From positions 1 through 29,450 of the IMG/VR virus record IMGVR_UViG_3300008110_000284: a stretch of DNA of 29,450 nucleotides, one strand, 5' to 3'. Of this stretch, positions 6,821-15,039 are shown piece after piece (positions within the stretch are counted from its first letter, which is position 1; each line of letters begins with the position of its first letter). A program made the position numbers and the translations under genes. Source of the DNA: a virus. The notes beneath the pieces were generated by a model, which was not told where the DNA came from, searched no databases, and worked only from the letters and a program-made list of their open reading frames with translations.

Positions 6821-8723
6821 AGAAACGGCCGACAATTTCATCAAACGAAACACCTGTTCTTACTGCAACAAAGTTAAGTTGGATGAAGTTGACTGAGCGT
6901 GCTGGTTTAATGTAGATATCACCAACGAAACGGTTGCTGTCAATAACTTCGGCTGTGTTGTTTGACTCATCGCAGACTACACGGAAGTCAGTAATACCAC
7001 GGCGACCTTGAACATCACGCAAGTAAGGTTCTACTAGGTTTACAAACTGAGCGCGAGTAAATTGGTCGTTGAATTCAAACAGAGAGCTGCGTGAAGCACG
7101 AGCAATTGTCTTTTCTAGAACAATGAACAGACGGCGAACATTGATACGGTCAAATGCTGATGGGCGATTCAACATAGTCTTATCACCAAACAAGATTGTG
7201 CCTTCACCTTGGAATGTAACAACAGGGTTGACACCTTGAACATATAGGTTATCACGTTCTGTTTTTGTTGGGTTGAATGCCAACTTGATAACATTCTTTA
7301 TGATACCGCGGTTTAGACCACCTGGTGAGTACCATGGATCGCGCTCTTGGTCGGTACGAGCGCAAACACCAGCAATGTCACCGTTCAAAGGTACCCAACG
7401 GTATACATCTGTGTATCTATCGTATTGGTATTTGTAACCAGAATCCATGAATGCGTATGAAGAACTGGTGAATCCAGCACGATGTGTAAGAATGCTTGTT
7501 GATTCTGAACCAGCATTGTTAACTACGTTAGTCTTCAACGGTGACAAGAATACCATGCAGTCTTTACGAGATTCTGCCAATGCAATTAGACTTGCACCAA
7601 CAGTTGCGTTACCTGGACCAGAAATTAGTAGTGAAACATCAACAACATCTGGATTAGAGAAGAAGTTGTATGCAGCAACAATTTCTGTATTACCAATTGT
7701 ACCATCTGCACCGTCACTCATTGACGCAGAGAATGGTGTGTTGATATTGGTAAATGTCTTTGCAACAGCAGTAGTTCCCCAGTTTGACGAACCTGGTTGA
7801 TGACCTAACCACCAAACATACTTAGATTGAGCGTTGATAACTGTTTTATAGTAATTTGTTGAACCATCGTTGTTTGTAGAATCAGATGCCTTTGAAACGA
7901 ACGAGTATTTTTCAAGAACGGTATTTGCAACGCCGCCAGAAAATTGACCATCTTCGTCTACAACGATAACATGCATTTCATCGCCTGAACCGTTTAGAGC
8001 AGAAACATAAGCTGAAGTTCCTGGTGCAACACCAAATTGGTCAGCATATTGCCACTTACGAAGAACTGGAGTACCAACAGCAACTACACCTGGTGCAGTT
8101 GCGGTAATAATTGCAGTTGCATTAACTTCTGCAACACGGATATAAGTTGAACCACCGTCAAGAGAAATTAAATCATTGTTAGCAAGGTTTGCTCTTGCAT
8201 CTGCGGTACCGTTGATGTTAATTACTGTGCAGCTAGCTGCAACAGCATTTGCTCTTAGGCTGTCTGTAACACTTAGGTTTGCAGAGAATGCTTGTGTGCT
8301 TGGGCACATAGAAATACGCAAGGTATTACCTAGAGCACCAGCATAACGAGCAGCAAATGGACCGTAAGCAGTGTTGGTTGCAGTTTCGCGGTTAGCAGCA
8401 TAATCGTCAGAGTTCTTAATCAGAACACCGGTTCCGTTTGCTGTCGAGTTGTTACTTGATGATGTGTTTGCCGCACGAACAACTTTTAGATTGTTAGAAT
8501 ACGCTAAGAAATTAGCAGCAGAGAACCAGTATTCATAATTTGTATTGTCTGGCTCACCGAATCGGCTAACGAGATTGTTCTCGCTCGAAACGGTAACCAC
8601 TTCACCAACTGGACCCCAGTTGAAATTTCCAGCAATACCGCCAATAGAAGTGGCGACTGAAGGGACAATTGTAGTCAGGTCGATTTCTGATACATTTACC
8701 CCAGGTGATAGCTGAAATGCCAT
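6819..8723 (-). CDS. 18: Contractile tail sheath protein, T4 gp18 family
   Basis: This protein forms the contractile outer sheath of the tail. The 634-aa length is close to T4 gp18 (659 aa). The N-terminus LSPGVNVSEIDLTTIVPSVAT plus GGIAGNFNWGPVGEVVTVSS is the standard sheath opening. The conserved C-terminal core is visible: RGIIKNVIKLAFNPTKTERD, NPVVTFQGEGTILFGDKTM, FDRINVRRLFIVLEKTIARA and DFRVVCDESNNT, the part that forms the inter-subunit handshake. The middle (about residues 90-280) is variable and corresponds to the surface-exposed domains. The start at 8723 has AAGGAG upstream. An imperfect late-promoter-like TATAAAGA lies 31 bases upstream at 8754-8761. Confidence 0.97.
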   Translation of the reverse strand: MAFQLSPGVNVSEIDLTTIVPSVATSIGGIAGNFNWGPVGEVVTVSSENNLVSRFGEPDNTNYEYWFSAANFLAYSNNLKVVRAANTSSSNNSTANGTGVLIKNSDDYAANRETATNTAYGPFAARYAGALGNTLRISMCPSTQAFSANLSVTDSLRANAVAASCTVININGTADARANLANNDLISLDGGSTYIRVAEVNATAIITATAPGVVAVGTPVLRKWQYADQFGVAPGTSAYVSALNGSGDEMHVIVVDEDGQFSGGVANTVLEKYSFVSKASDSTNNDGSTNYYKTVINAQSKYVWWLGHQPGSSNWGTTAVAKTFTNINTPFSASMSDGADGTIGNTEIVAAYNFFSNPDVVDVSLLISGPGNATVGASLIALAESRKDCMVFLSPLKTNVVNNAGSESTSILTHRAGFTSSSYAFMDSGYKYQYDRYTDVYRWVPLNGDIAGVCARTDQERDPWYSPGGLNRGIIKNVIKLAFNPTKTERDNLYVQGVNPVVTFQGEGTILFGDKTMLNRPSAFDRINVRRLFIVLEKTIARASRSSLFEFNDQFTRAQFVNLVEPYLRDVQGRRGITDFRVVCDESNNTAEVIDSNRFVGDIYIKPARSVNFIQLNFVAVRTGVSFDEIVGRF

Positions 8724-8775
8724 GGATTTCTCCTTAGTTATGGGTCAATTTTTTCTTTATACACTATTTAGTTTT

Positions 8776-10458
8776 TTACAGATTTGAAGATAGGTAACCT
8801 GGTGGCATTTGTTTAGGTTCTTCTTTTGTCCACGCATCTCCACTATCTACATCATATTCATCTTCTAATCCGTCAGACATGAAACCGAAGGGTATAACAT
8901 CTTCTTCAATCTGTTTAATTCGTTCTTGGTACATTGCTTCACGAACATTGATATCATTTAAATCTTTGAAATACGGGTTGGTTGTCAACCAACTAAACAA
9001 AACTAGAGGCATAACTAAATCATCGTGGTAACCATCATCTGCCTCATAAGAACCACGGTGTTCAATAAAAGTTGATAACTCTGAAATTACATCTGCGTCC
9101 TGAATCAGTAGTTTCTTCTCTTCTACCAGAGATTTGAAGGTGAAACAACCAATTCGTTTTACTCTCTTGTCTGTCACAACACCGAAACTTGTTCTACCGG
9201 CACCACCGAAGCCGCCAGTTACACGCTGACCTTTACCTGATTTTGTGACATACAGAATGTTCTCATACTCTAGTTCAGACTGCAAAATGTATGCAACCTG
9301 TTCACTGGTATTGACCTCAAGTAGAACATATGCATTGTTGAAGTCTTTTGCCACCTTATGTATAACAGACGGGTAAAGCATCGGTGCAATCTTGTTGTCT
9401 CTGAATTTGCCTACAAGTTTGTATGGAACTTCAGTAATATCTACGATTACAAATGCCGAGTAGTCTCCACCAACACCTTGTGCGGTATCTGCAACGATAA
9501 CATATGAGTGAGGTTTCTTAGTTAGTTTCTCTTCATCATCTCTCTCAGCTTTGATTGGGTATTCATACAAGTCCAACCCATCTTTTGAGTAGACCATCGG
9601 GCAGGTTGACATATACTCGATGGTTGCAGAGTCAATTAATGTTAACGAAGAGCCCAGAAACTTGCAAAGAACCTCTTGGTTATACTTCAATTCACCAAGT
9701 TGGCGTTTCTGTTCTAGTGCCCACTTCTCATCACGACCAGGAATCTTGTTGTATGGAATGAACAGAGGCACAAAGTCATTGTTCTTGTTTGTTGCATCGT
9801 TCCAGAATTTCCAAAAGTGGTTATATCCTAGAGGTGTCGATGTAATCAGAATCTTGGTTGTTTGACCAGCAGAAATAACAGGGTAAACCGCAGTAAAGAA
9901 TGCTTCGGCAACTGTGTTTGGTATGATTGCAGCTTCGTCAATATACAGAAGGTTAACTGATTTACCACGAATACCTTGCGCGGTTGTCGCAGCAGTAAAG
10001 ACAATAGAACCGTTTTCTAGTTCAATGTCACCTTTGTTCCATGTCTTAACACCTTGTTGCATCCAGACAGGCAAGTTTTCATACATCAATTGATAACGAG
10101 ATATAATTTCTCTTGCAGTTGATGCCTTGTTCGCCAAAATGGCAACGGTCTTAGATTCTTGGAAGAGTGTATACCACAGAATGTATGCTGCTGAGGTCGA
10201 AGTTTTACCTTGTTGTCGACCTTCCATAATGATAACCTTACGGTTCTTATGGATTATATCTAGTTTTTCTTTTTGGCAATCATACAGTTTGAACGGTTGC
10301 AAACCATGGTCAAGTGTTACAATATAACAATAGTTGTCAACGAAGTATATTGGATCGCTGGCACACCTAGCAAGCTCTAATACTTGTTCTTGCGTATATG
10401 AAATTTTGACTTCAGTTCTTTTTAAGGAACTGTTGCCCATATACCCCGTATCACTCAT
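8776..10458 (-). CDS. 17: Terminase large subunit, T4 gp17 family
   Basis: This is the DNA-packaging motor ATPase and headful nuclease. The 560-aa protein has Walker A at residues 80-87 (GRQQGKTS), Walker B LLYIDE at 170-175 with Glu175 as probable catalytic carboxylate, and the coupling motif ITSTP around 205-209. The C-terminal RNase H-like nuclease has the expected acidic residues: Asp324 (VADTAQGVGGDYSAF), Glu381 (YVLLEVN) and Asp479/480 (YHDDLVMPL). It is slightly shorter than T4 gp17 (610 aa). The start at 10458 lacks a good ribosome binding site; an alternative ATG six codons later (10440) follows GGGG. The upstream gene ends 4 bases before. Gene order gp16-(Dps)-gp17-gp18 matches T4 apart from the Dps insertion. 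Confidence 0.97.
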   Translation of the reverse strand: MSDTGYMGNSSLKRTEVKISYTQEQVLELARCASDPIYFVDNYCYIVTLDHGLQPFKLYDCQKEKLDIIHKNRKVIIMEGRQQGKTSTSAAYILWYTLFQESKTVAILANKASTAREIISRYQLMYENLPVWMQQGVKTWNKGDIELENGSIVFTAATTAQGIRGKSVNLLYIDEAAIIPNTVAEAFFTAVYPVISAGQTTKILITSTPLGYNHFWKFWNDATNKNNDFVPLFIPYNKIPGRDEKWALEQKRQLGELKYNQEVLCKFLGSSLTLIDSATIEYMSTCPMVYSKDGLDLYEYPIKAERDDEEKLTKKPHSYVIVADTAQGVGGDYSAFVIVDITEVPYKLVGKFRDNKIAPMLYPSVIHKVAKDFNNAYVLLEVNTSEQVAYILQSELEYENILYVTKSGKGQRVTGGFGGAGRTSFGVVTDKRVKRIGCFTFKSLVEEKKLLIQDADVISELSTFIEHRGSYEADDGYHDDLVMPLVLFSWLTTNPYFKDLNDINVREAMYQERIKQIEEDVIPFGFMSDGLEDEYDVDSGDAWTKEEPKQMPPGYLSSNL

Positions 10459-10462
10459 AGCA

Positions 10463-10897
10463 TCACTTTAGAATGCTACGCAACATCCATGCAGATTTTT
10501 GTTGTCTACCTAATAAATCTTGTATGAAATTAGATACAGCGGGTTCACCTGCTTGGTCAGCAGCAACAATACCGGCACGAAGATGCACAATTAAACGGTC
10601 ATTATCATTCTTGATTTCGAACATCATAGCCAAGGCTGAAGGTACAGTAGTTGCATCTTCAATATCAGATAGTTCAAGGAATCGTGTGAATGAACCTGGA
10701 GCATACGCATCTAAACGGCGAAGGTGTTCTGCAATATCATCAGTCTGTTCCCAAACTTGATTATAGAATGAATCAAGAAATGAATGATACTGTGGAAAAT
10801 CGGGACCTTCAATGTTCCAATGGTAATTGTGTGCCTTTAGATACAAGGCAAAATTGGTTGCAAGAATAACTTTGAGTTGTTGAATTAATGTTTCCAT
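10463..10897 (-). CDS. Dps-family ferritin-like protein (ferroxidase)
   Basis: Dps proteins form 12-subunit shells that oxidise Fe(II) with peroxide and store iron, protecting DNA from oxidative damage. The 144-aa protein has His26, His38, Asp42, Asp53 and Glu57; this spacing (12, 16, 27 and 31 residues from the first His) is identical to the E. coli Dps ferroxidase site H51/H63/D67/D78/E82. The AHNYHWNIEGPDF motif is diagnostic. It begins directly at the first helix and lacks the Lys-rich N-terminal tail used by E. coli Dps for DNA binding. It lies between the small and large terminase genes with gaps of 6 and 4 bases, so it is expressed late with packaging genes. T4 has nothing here. Whether it is a virion part, a protector of packaged DNA or an iron-handling enzyme is unknown. 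Confidence 0.92.
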   Translation of the reverse strand: METLIQQLKVILATNFALYLKAHNYHWNIEGPDFPQYHSFLDSFYNQVWEQTDDIAEHLRRLDAYAPGSFTRFLELSDIEDATTVPSALAMMFEIKNDNDRLIVHLRAGIVAADQAGEPAVSNFIQDLLGRQQKSAWMLRSILK

Positions 10898-10903
10898 AGT
10901 AAC

Positions 10904-11311
10904 CTATTTATTATCTCTAATTTGTTTAAGTAAATCTGCTGTTGAACCAACAAAAACTGCTTTTTCTACGGTGATATTTCCACCAGTATTTTCTAATTGA
11001 GGCTTCAAATCTTTTTTTCGTTTCTGTAGTTCTAGTAAATCTTTGTTTAAATCAGCCATCGTCTTCATCAACCCAGCAACGACCTCATATGCTCTAGGGT
11101 GTTCTGATTCTTTTGAAACTTGCAACAAGTTATCTACTGCAACATTACCTTTATCAATCAAATTTCTTATATTCTTACGGGCATAATCCGTATCAGAATC
11201 TACAACATCATCTTCAACGGTAACCAGTTCTGCTGTTTTGATAGGTTCAATCGTTGTTGATATTGGATCAAGGTCAAAAATTTCTGATAACTTTTTATCT
11301 GTCTTGCTCAT
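10904..11311 (-). CDS. 16: Terminase small subunit, T4 gp16 family
   Basis: This small terminase regulates the gp17 motor and recognises DNA for packaging. The 135-aa product (T4 gp16 is 164 aa) aligns with the T4 protein: ARKNIRNLIDKGNVAVDNLL corresponds to the T4 RRNMHFQQQMLMDAA region, SEHPRAYEVVAGLMKTMADL to SPRHMEVFATLMGQM, and EKAVFVGSTADLLKQI to the ATVFMGSPTELMDEI ending. The central part is a helical hairpin that forms the oligomer core; the N-terminal 45 residues are acidic. Its start overlaps the gp15 stop as ATGA, which indicates coupled translation. It is separated from gp17 by the Dps gene, whereas in T4 the two terminase genes overlap. Confidence 0.93.
   Translation of the reverse strand: MSKTDKKLSEIFDLDPISTTIEPIKTAELVTVEDDVVDSDTDYARKNIRNLIDKGNVAVDNLLQVSKESEHPRAYEVVAGLMKTMADLNKDLLELQKRKKDLKPQLENTGGNITVEKAVFVGSTADLLKQIRDNK
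10905..10912 (-). promoter_or_regulatory. Possible late promoter variant before the Dps gene
   Basis: The minus strand reads AATAAATA across the last codons and stop of gp16, followed by GG and then the Dps ATG seven bases later. It differs by one base from TATAAATA. If it is a promoter the Dps mRNA would have almost no leader, so it may be chance from the Asn-Lys-stop codons. Confidence 0.2.
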
Positions 11312-12312
11312 AGTAATGTTTGTGGCCAGTCTGTAAATGTTTCTTCAAATCCATACGGACCATTTCCGTTGGCATTTGGTGGGTTAGGTGTTACAACGAT
11401 TGCAACCGCTTTGGTTGGTGAGTTGTCTACTGTTGCAATCTTAAAGGTTGCATTTGAGTAAACACCTGTTACCAAATCGTTTACTTCTACTCTTTTGTTC
11501 AAGTCTGTTAGAACAAGAACACCAGTTGAGGTATTACTGAAATATAGAACCTTACCTGTAACACCTCTTGCATCGACAAAAACATCTTCACCGGTTGTAT
11601 ACACACCAGTTCCTGTTGCATAGTTTACATAGACCTTCTGTGCATCAAGGTTGGTCGAATCTGTATATATGTTACTGTTTGCCTGAAGAATAAGTTTGCC
11701 GCCCGAAGGATTAATAACTGGTGGCCAGATGTAAGCCTTTGCGGTGAAAGTAAGATTCCAAATAATGGCTCTTGTGTTGTATAGGTCACCTTCATAGTCA
11801 ACCTCTGGTGTTACTGAATTCAAAAGGACAGGCATATCATAGACCTGATCCATTTCTTTGATGAAGTCTACAGTAACAGTAAAGTCTGGTGTGAAGTATG
11901 GTAAAATTTGTTCTAGTATCTGTGTGCCATCTTCTGTGTTACGAACATAGATTGACAGACTGAAATCAAAATTATATGGAACAGGCGCATACTGTGTTCT
12001 CAAACTACCTGAACTAAAACCAAAATTCTGTAATGTGGTTTGTTGTTTTCTGGTGGTGTCATATGAGATACCTTCCAGATTAAAACTCATTCTAGGCAAA
12101 GTAGTTTGAATTGATTTTGTTAGAGTTGGATCACTATTAATACGAACCAAATACTTCTCTTTGGGTCCATAGTTTAATGGAACCTTGGTAGTTTCGTGTG
12201 CTGTCAACCCATCTTTTGAATAACGAGTTAACACAACATCATTGAACATAGAACCAAATGCAACAACAATCTTGCGAATGGTTCTATTATAGAAGTGTGC
12301 GTTGTGTAACAT
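11308..12312 (-). CDS. 15: Tail completion / sheath terminator protein, T4 gp15 family
   Basis: In T4, gp15 caps the finished tail and connects it to the neck proteins gp13/gp14. Family segments are the N-terminal HNAHFYNRTIRKIVVAFGSMFNDV, the VPYNFDFSLSIYVRNTEDGTQILEQILPYF part and FTPDFTVTVDFIKEMDQVYD. The protein is 334 aa compared with 272 aa in T4. Much of the excess is a beta-rich segment at about residues 233-297 (GVYTTGEDVF to VNDLVTGVYSNATF), which resembles a segment in the neighbouring gp14. The C-terminal YGFEETFTDWP is a typical family ending. The start overlaps the gp14 stop as TAATG and the stop overlaps the gp16 start as ATGA, so it is coupled on both sides. Confidence 0.93.
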   Translation of the reverse strand: MLHNAHFYNRTIRKIVVAFGSMFNDVVLTRYSKDGLTAHETTKVPLNYGPKEKYLVRINSDPTLTKSIQTTLPRMSFNLEGISYDTTRKQQTTLQNFGFSSGSLRTQYAPVPYNFDFSLSIYVRNTEDGTQILEQILPYFTPDFTVTVDFIKEMDQVYDMPVLLNSVTPEVDYEGDLYNTRAIIWNLTFTAKAYIWPPVINPSGGKLILQANSNIYTDSTNLDAQKVYVNYATGTGVYTTGEDVFVDARGVTGKVLYFSNTSTGVLVLTDLNKRVEVNDLVTGVYSNATFKIATVDNSPTKAVAIVVTPNPPNANGNGPYGFEETFTDWPQTLL

Positions 12313-13202
12313 TATGGTTCACCAAATGGGTTATGTTCTGTGAAGTCGATAACATCATCAGCTTCACCTTCGATTCTATTATTATCAACAACATCTTCAA
12401 ATGCATTGTCCATTGTGGCAGTATCAGAAGTAGAAGCAACATTCCAAATCGCACCACTTGTATTGCCTGTTACGATTGTGTTGGCTGCAAATGTACCTGT
12501 AACACGATAAACATACAGTTGTGAACCTGCAACATAGTTGTGAACGGTTGCTACGGCACTTGCAGTTGCTACATTAGCACCTTGATACACTACCTCATCA
12601 GGTACATAAGTTCCTGAACCACCTGCTCTTAGTGTGATTTGTGTTCTTGGATATGCATCTTTAATTTGACCATCAATCTCGGCATTACCAGTAAGAACAA
12701 GTTCATTAGAGAATACCCATTGTTTCAATTTCAATGCATAGACATAGACATTGCCACCACGACCACGACCTAAGGTGTAATACATTGCCTGGTTGTTTTC
12801 GTGTTCTACAAAAGTAATCTCAAAGAAATTCTGTAACATTGGAACATAAATCAAATCACCTTCATTTGGTCGTTGTTGATTTACTGTAAAAACAAATCTG
12901 CGACGAGATACAAGGAATGTCATCTCATCACGAATCTCAAGACCAAACTTCGACATGAAGTCGCCTTCACCTTCCATACCTGTAACATCTTCAAGGTACA
13001 TCTCAAGTGGGTAGGCTGCTGTGTATTGCTTTAGTGTATCTTCACCATACAACATATCAACCTGGTCACCAGTGCTTCTAGGCATATAGTAAATATCCAT
13101 GCCATAGATTTTCAATGCCTCAATAACAAGGTCTTCCACCAGCAATTGCTCGCTGGTGATTTGATTTACTGGAAAGTTATTGAAATAGAAATTAGTAGCC
13201 AC
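12312..13202 (-). CDS. 14: Neck protein, T4 gp14 family
   Basis: In T4, gp14 and gp13 form the neck that joins the head to the tail. The conserved N-terminal part reads LLVEDLVIEALKIYGMDIYY then MPR, followed by EMYLEDVTGMEGEGDFMSKFG and RPNEGDLIYVPMLQNFFEI. The C-terminal VIDFTEHNPFGEP is the typical gp14 ending. The protein is 296 aa (T4: 256 aa); the extra length is mainly a beta-rich insert at about residues 195-258 (GTYVPDEVVYQGAN to VTGNTSGAIW). The start is GTG at 13202, giving MATNFYFNN; the overlapping ATG at 13204 is out of frame. No strong ribosome binding site precedes it, so coupling to gp13 (stop two bases upstream) is likely. Confidence 0.93.
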   Translation of the reverse strand: MATNFYFNNFPVNQITSEQLLVEDLVIEALKIYGMDIYYMPRSTGDQVDMLYGEDTLKQYTAAYPLEMYLEDVTGMEGEGDFMSKFGLEIRDEMTFLVSRRRFVFTVNQQRPNEGDLIYVPMLQNFFEITFVEHENNQAMYYTLGRGRGGNVYVYALKLKQWVFSNELVLTGNAEIDGQIKDAYPRTQITLRAGGSGTYVPDEVVYQGANVATASAVATVHNYVAGSQLYVYRVTGTFAANTIVTGNTSGAIWNVASTSDTATMDNAFEDVVDNNRIEGEADDVIDFTEHNPFGEP

Positions 13203-13203
13203 A

Positions 13204-14160
13204 TTAACCCATCATAATTTCATTAGGCAATGCATTGATATCATACATCTCTTGTTCTAACTCTTTAATCTCAGCAACTGCTTCGTCATATATTTGTTGA
13301 CCGTTTAGAACAACACCACCAGGCATTTGTATGCCACCAAATTTTTTCAGATTAGAACCCCATTGTCTTTTAATCAATGCGGTACCATATCTCTTAAGGT
13401 ATCTATCATTCCATACATCAGAGTTACCAGCCACAGTTGCGGTTGTATTCGATGCACTATTTGCAAAAGGTCCGCGAACAGTAATTGATGTTGGTGAATT
13501 GATTGTTGCAATCTGTATAGTGTCAACACCGTTTAAAGTGATGAAGTCATTCTCCATAACTTCTTGGTCAAATATTGTTCCGTATCCTGTGATAGTATTT
13601 GAAGACGAAGTGTATGTCATGGTACCTGTTAGAGTTACTGTATCAGGTATCATTTTACGATAACATTCAACGATTACATATTGACCAGGCATTAAATCTC
13701 TTGTCCAATCAATGTCAAGGAACACTTTGTTCTGGTGACGATTGAATCTGAATTGCGGTGTACCAGAGAACAACAAGTTCAAGGTACGAATGTGTTGCAT
13801 CGTAATCTCATATGAGACATACGAAACAGAAGTAAAGTCATACAGGTCATGCAAGCGTAACTGGTAACGCAAGTCAAACATATTGATTGACGCATTAGAT
13901 TGGTCAAACGGAAATATACCTGTTACGAATGATACAGCATCAGGGCAATAAATCCAACGGCGATTAATATCTTCAGCCGTAATCTGATGCTTCATATACA
14001 TCTTCTGTTGACCGTCAAAATGATAATCGTTCCAGAAGGAAAGTGCCTCATCAATACGGTCATCTACCTGGTCATCGTCCACGTTAATTTCAATAACAGG
14101 AAAACCAAGTTCTCTTAGACAGTATGTTTTGTATTGTGCTCTTGTTGCTGGCTTTGACAT
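13204..14160 (-). CDS. 13: Neck protein, T4 gp13 family
   Basis: In T4, gp13 is the neck protein that sits below the portal and is needed for head-tail joining. The N-terminus YKTYCLRELGFPVIEINVDD, the VDDRIDEALSFWNDYHFDG segment and the C-terminal DVWNDRYLKRYGTALIKRQ, LPGG-like MPGGVVLNG and EAVAEIKELEQEMYD are diagnostic. The length of 318 aa is close to T4 (309 aa). Residues 173-247 (TLTGTMTYTSSSNTITGYG to NTTATVAGNSD) look like a small beta domain inserted in the loop between the CYRK and DVWND segments; T4 must be shorter here or longer elsewhere. The start at 14160 has only a weak upstream site (GATTGATAA). Confidence 0.95.
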   Translation of the reverse strand: MSKPATRAQYKTYCLRELGFPVIEINVDDDQVDDRIDEALSFWNDYHFDGQQKMYMKHQITAEDINRRWIYCPDAVSFVTGIFPFDQSNASINMFDLRYQLRLHDLYDFTSVSYVSYEITMQHIRTLNLLFSGTPQFRFNRHQNKVFLDIDWTRDLMPGQYVIVECYRKMIPDTVTLTGTMTYTSSSNTITGYGTIFDQEVMENDFITLNGVDTIQIATINSPTSITVRGPFANSASNTTATVAGNSDVWNDRYLKRYGTALIKRQWGSNLKKFGGIQMPGGVVLNGQQIYDEAVAEIKELEQEMYDINALPNEIMMG

Positions 14161-14167
14161 TTTTTTA

Positions 14168-14359
14168 TCAATCTGTTATTAGTTTAATCTGATTATCATT
14201 AACATCATAATAAGAATTTTCTGGTGTAGTGTCATCAGAACACTCAACCCAAAACAAAACACCATCAACATCTATAAGACCTTCTTTAGTGTTTTGCACC
14301 TGAACAATACGAACGCCAAGAGAGTATGGCTCTTGCGTTGAAATATAAGCGTATTTCAT
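14168..14359 (-). CDS. Small conserved-type phage protein of unknown function (63 aa)
   Basis: The 63-aa protein begins MKYAYISTQEPYSLGVRIVQV and carries a LFWVECSDDTTPENSYYDV segment ending with IKLITD. Small proteins of this shape (short beta strands, a central W-V-E/D-C-x-D-D motif) are common beside fibre genes of T4-like environmental phages, from my general knowledge; no function is established. The start has a good AGGAG six bases upstream. It sits between the glycine-rich adhesin-like gene and neck gene gp13, with gaps of 8 and 7 bases. It could be a fibre assembly factor or a minor tail part; this is a guess from position. Confidence 0.82.
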   Translation of the reverse strand: MKYAYISTQEPYSLGVRIVQVQNTKEGLIDVDGVLFWVECSDDTTPENSYYDVNDNQIKLITD

Positions 14360-14367
14360 ATAAACTC

Positions 14368-15024
14368 CTAATATTCAAAAATTACAACGCCAGCATTACC
14401 ACCGCCACCGCTGCTGGATCCACCACTACCACCGCCACCGTATGCACGACCAGCATTACCTGCGCTATTGCTAACACCAGCAGCACCACCACCAAAATAT
14501 GAACTTCCACCAGCACCACCAAGTCGTTCGGTGTCTCCGCTATTAAGACCAGAACCACCTCCACCTTGGCCAGCAAAATTTAAATCTCCATTTGAGCCAA
14601 TTCCACCATTACCACCATTAACTGCACTACCACCACCTCCCTGGCCAGTGGAACCCCCTGTAGCGGAAACAGTAGTAATTGATTGAGTGCCAGAAGCAAC
14701 TTGAGATGTGGCTCCTGCGCCGCCAACTGTATAGAGTAATGTATTACCAGGAGTCAAACTTGTTAAAATTTTAATAGCTGTTCCACCACCGCCACCGCCA
14801 CCGCCGTTGCTACCACCTCCGCTGCCACCACCTCCAACTACAGTAACGCGAACTTTAGTTACACCAGCAGGAATTGTCCATGTTGCAGAAGTACCTGTGG
14901 TTAGAACATTCATTGTGGCAATAGGTGATGCCGTATTAGCCGCAGCAAAAGCCGCATTAGAGAACGTGTCACGATATGACAGAGTTCCGTCTAAGTTTGA
15001 TGGGCGTATTCTTAGTAGTGGCAT
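14368..15024 (-). CDS. Glycine-rich adhesin-like tail fibre protein
   Basis: The 218-aa protein starts with a short region containing SNAAFAAANTA (residues 22-32), a single copy of the heptad repeat seen in the larger fibre proteins. It continues with the TWTIPAGVTKVRVTVVGGGG motif (residues 48-67), a hallmark of glycine-rich phage fibre domains. From residue 64 to 213 it has many Gly runs separated by short variable stretches, ending in NAGVVIFEY. In phage adhesins of the S16/T2 gp38 type, such Gly-rich segments fold as packed polyglycine II helices and present receptor-binding loops; by analogy this may be a receptor-binding tip. AGGG lies five bases before the start. It follows the 1300-aa LamG gene after a 10-base gap, so the two may assemble together. 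Confidence 0.88.
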   Translation of the reverse strand: MPLLRIRPSNLDGTLSYRDTFSNAAFAAANTASPIATMNVLTTGTSATWTIPAGVTKVRVTVVGGGGSGGGSNGGGGGGGGTAIKILTSLTPGNTLLYTVGGAGATSQVASGTQSITTVSATGGSTGQGGGGSAVNGGNGGIGSNGDLNFAGQGGGGSGLNSGDTERLGGAGGSSYFGGGAAGVSNSAGNAGRAYGGGGSGGSSSGGGGNAGVVIFEY

Positions 15025-15031
15025 AATACCC

Positions 15032-15039
15032 TATTTATG
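15032..15039 (-). promoter_or_regulatory. Possible late promoter variant before the glycine-rich gene
   Basis: The minus strand reads CATAAATA, one mismatch from the late consensus, overlapping the last codons and stop of the 1300-aa gene and seven bases before the next ATG. The same bases supply part of the AGGG ribosome binding site. The short distance makes a promoter role doubtful. Confidence 0.2.

Noticed and set aside
6819-6827. Sheath protein ending GRF counted with the GG-x-F C-terminal group
   Set aside because: The sheath lacks the second glycine and its ending is a natural part of its conserved C-terminal domain, so it is not evidence for the shared tag.
8754-8761. Late promoter TATAAAGA before the sheath gene
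   Set aside because: It differs from the consensus at a core position and lies in an A-rich run; too weak to annotate as a separate feature.
14468-14686. Plus-strand proline-rich open frame
   Set aside because: It is the antisense of glycine codons (GGN read as CCN) in the glycine-rich adhesin-like gene and has no start signal or family match.
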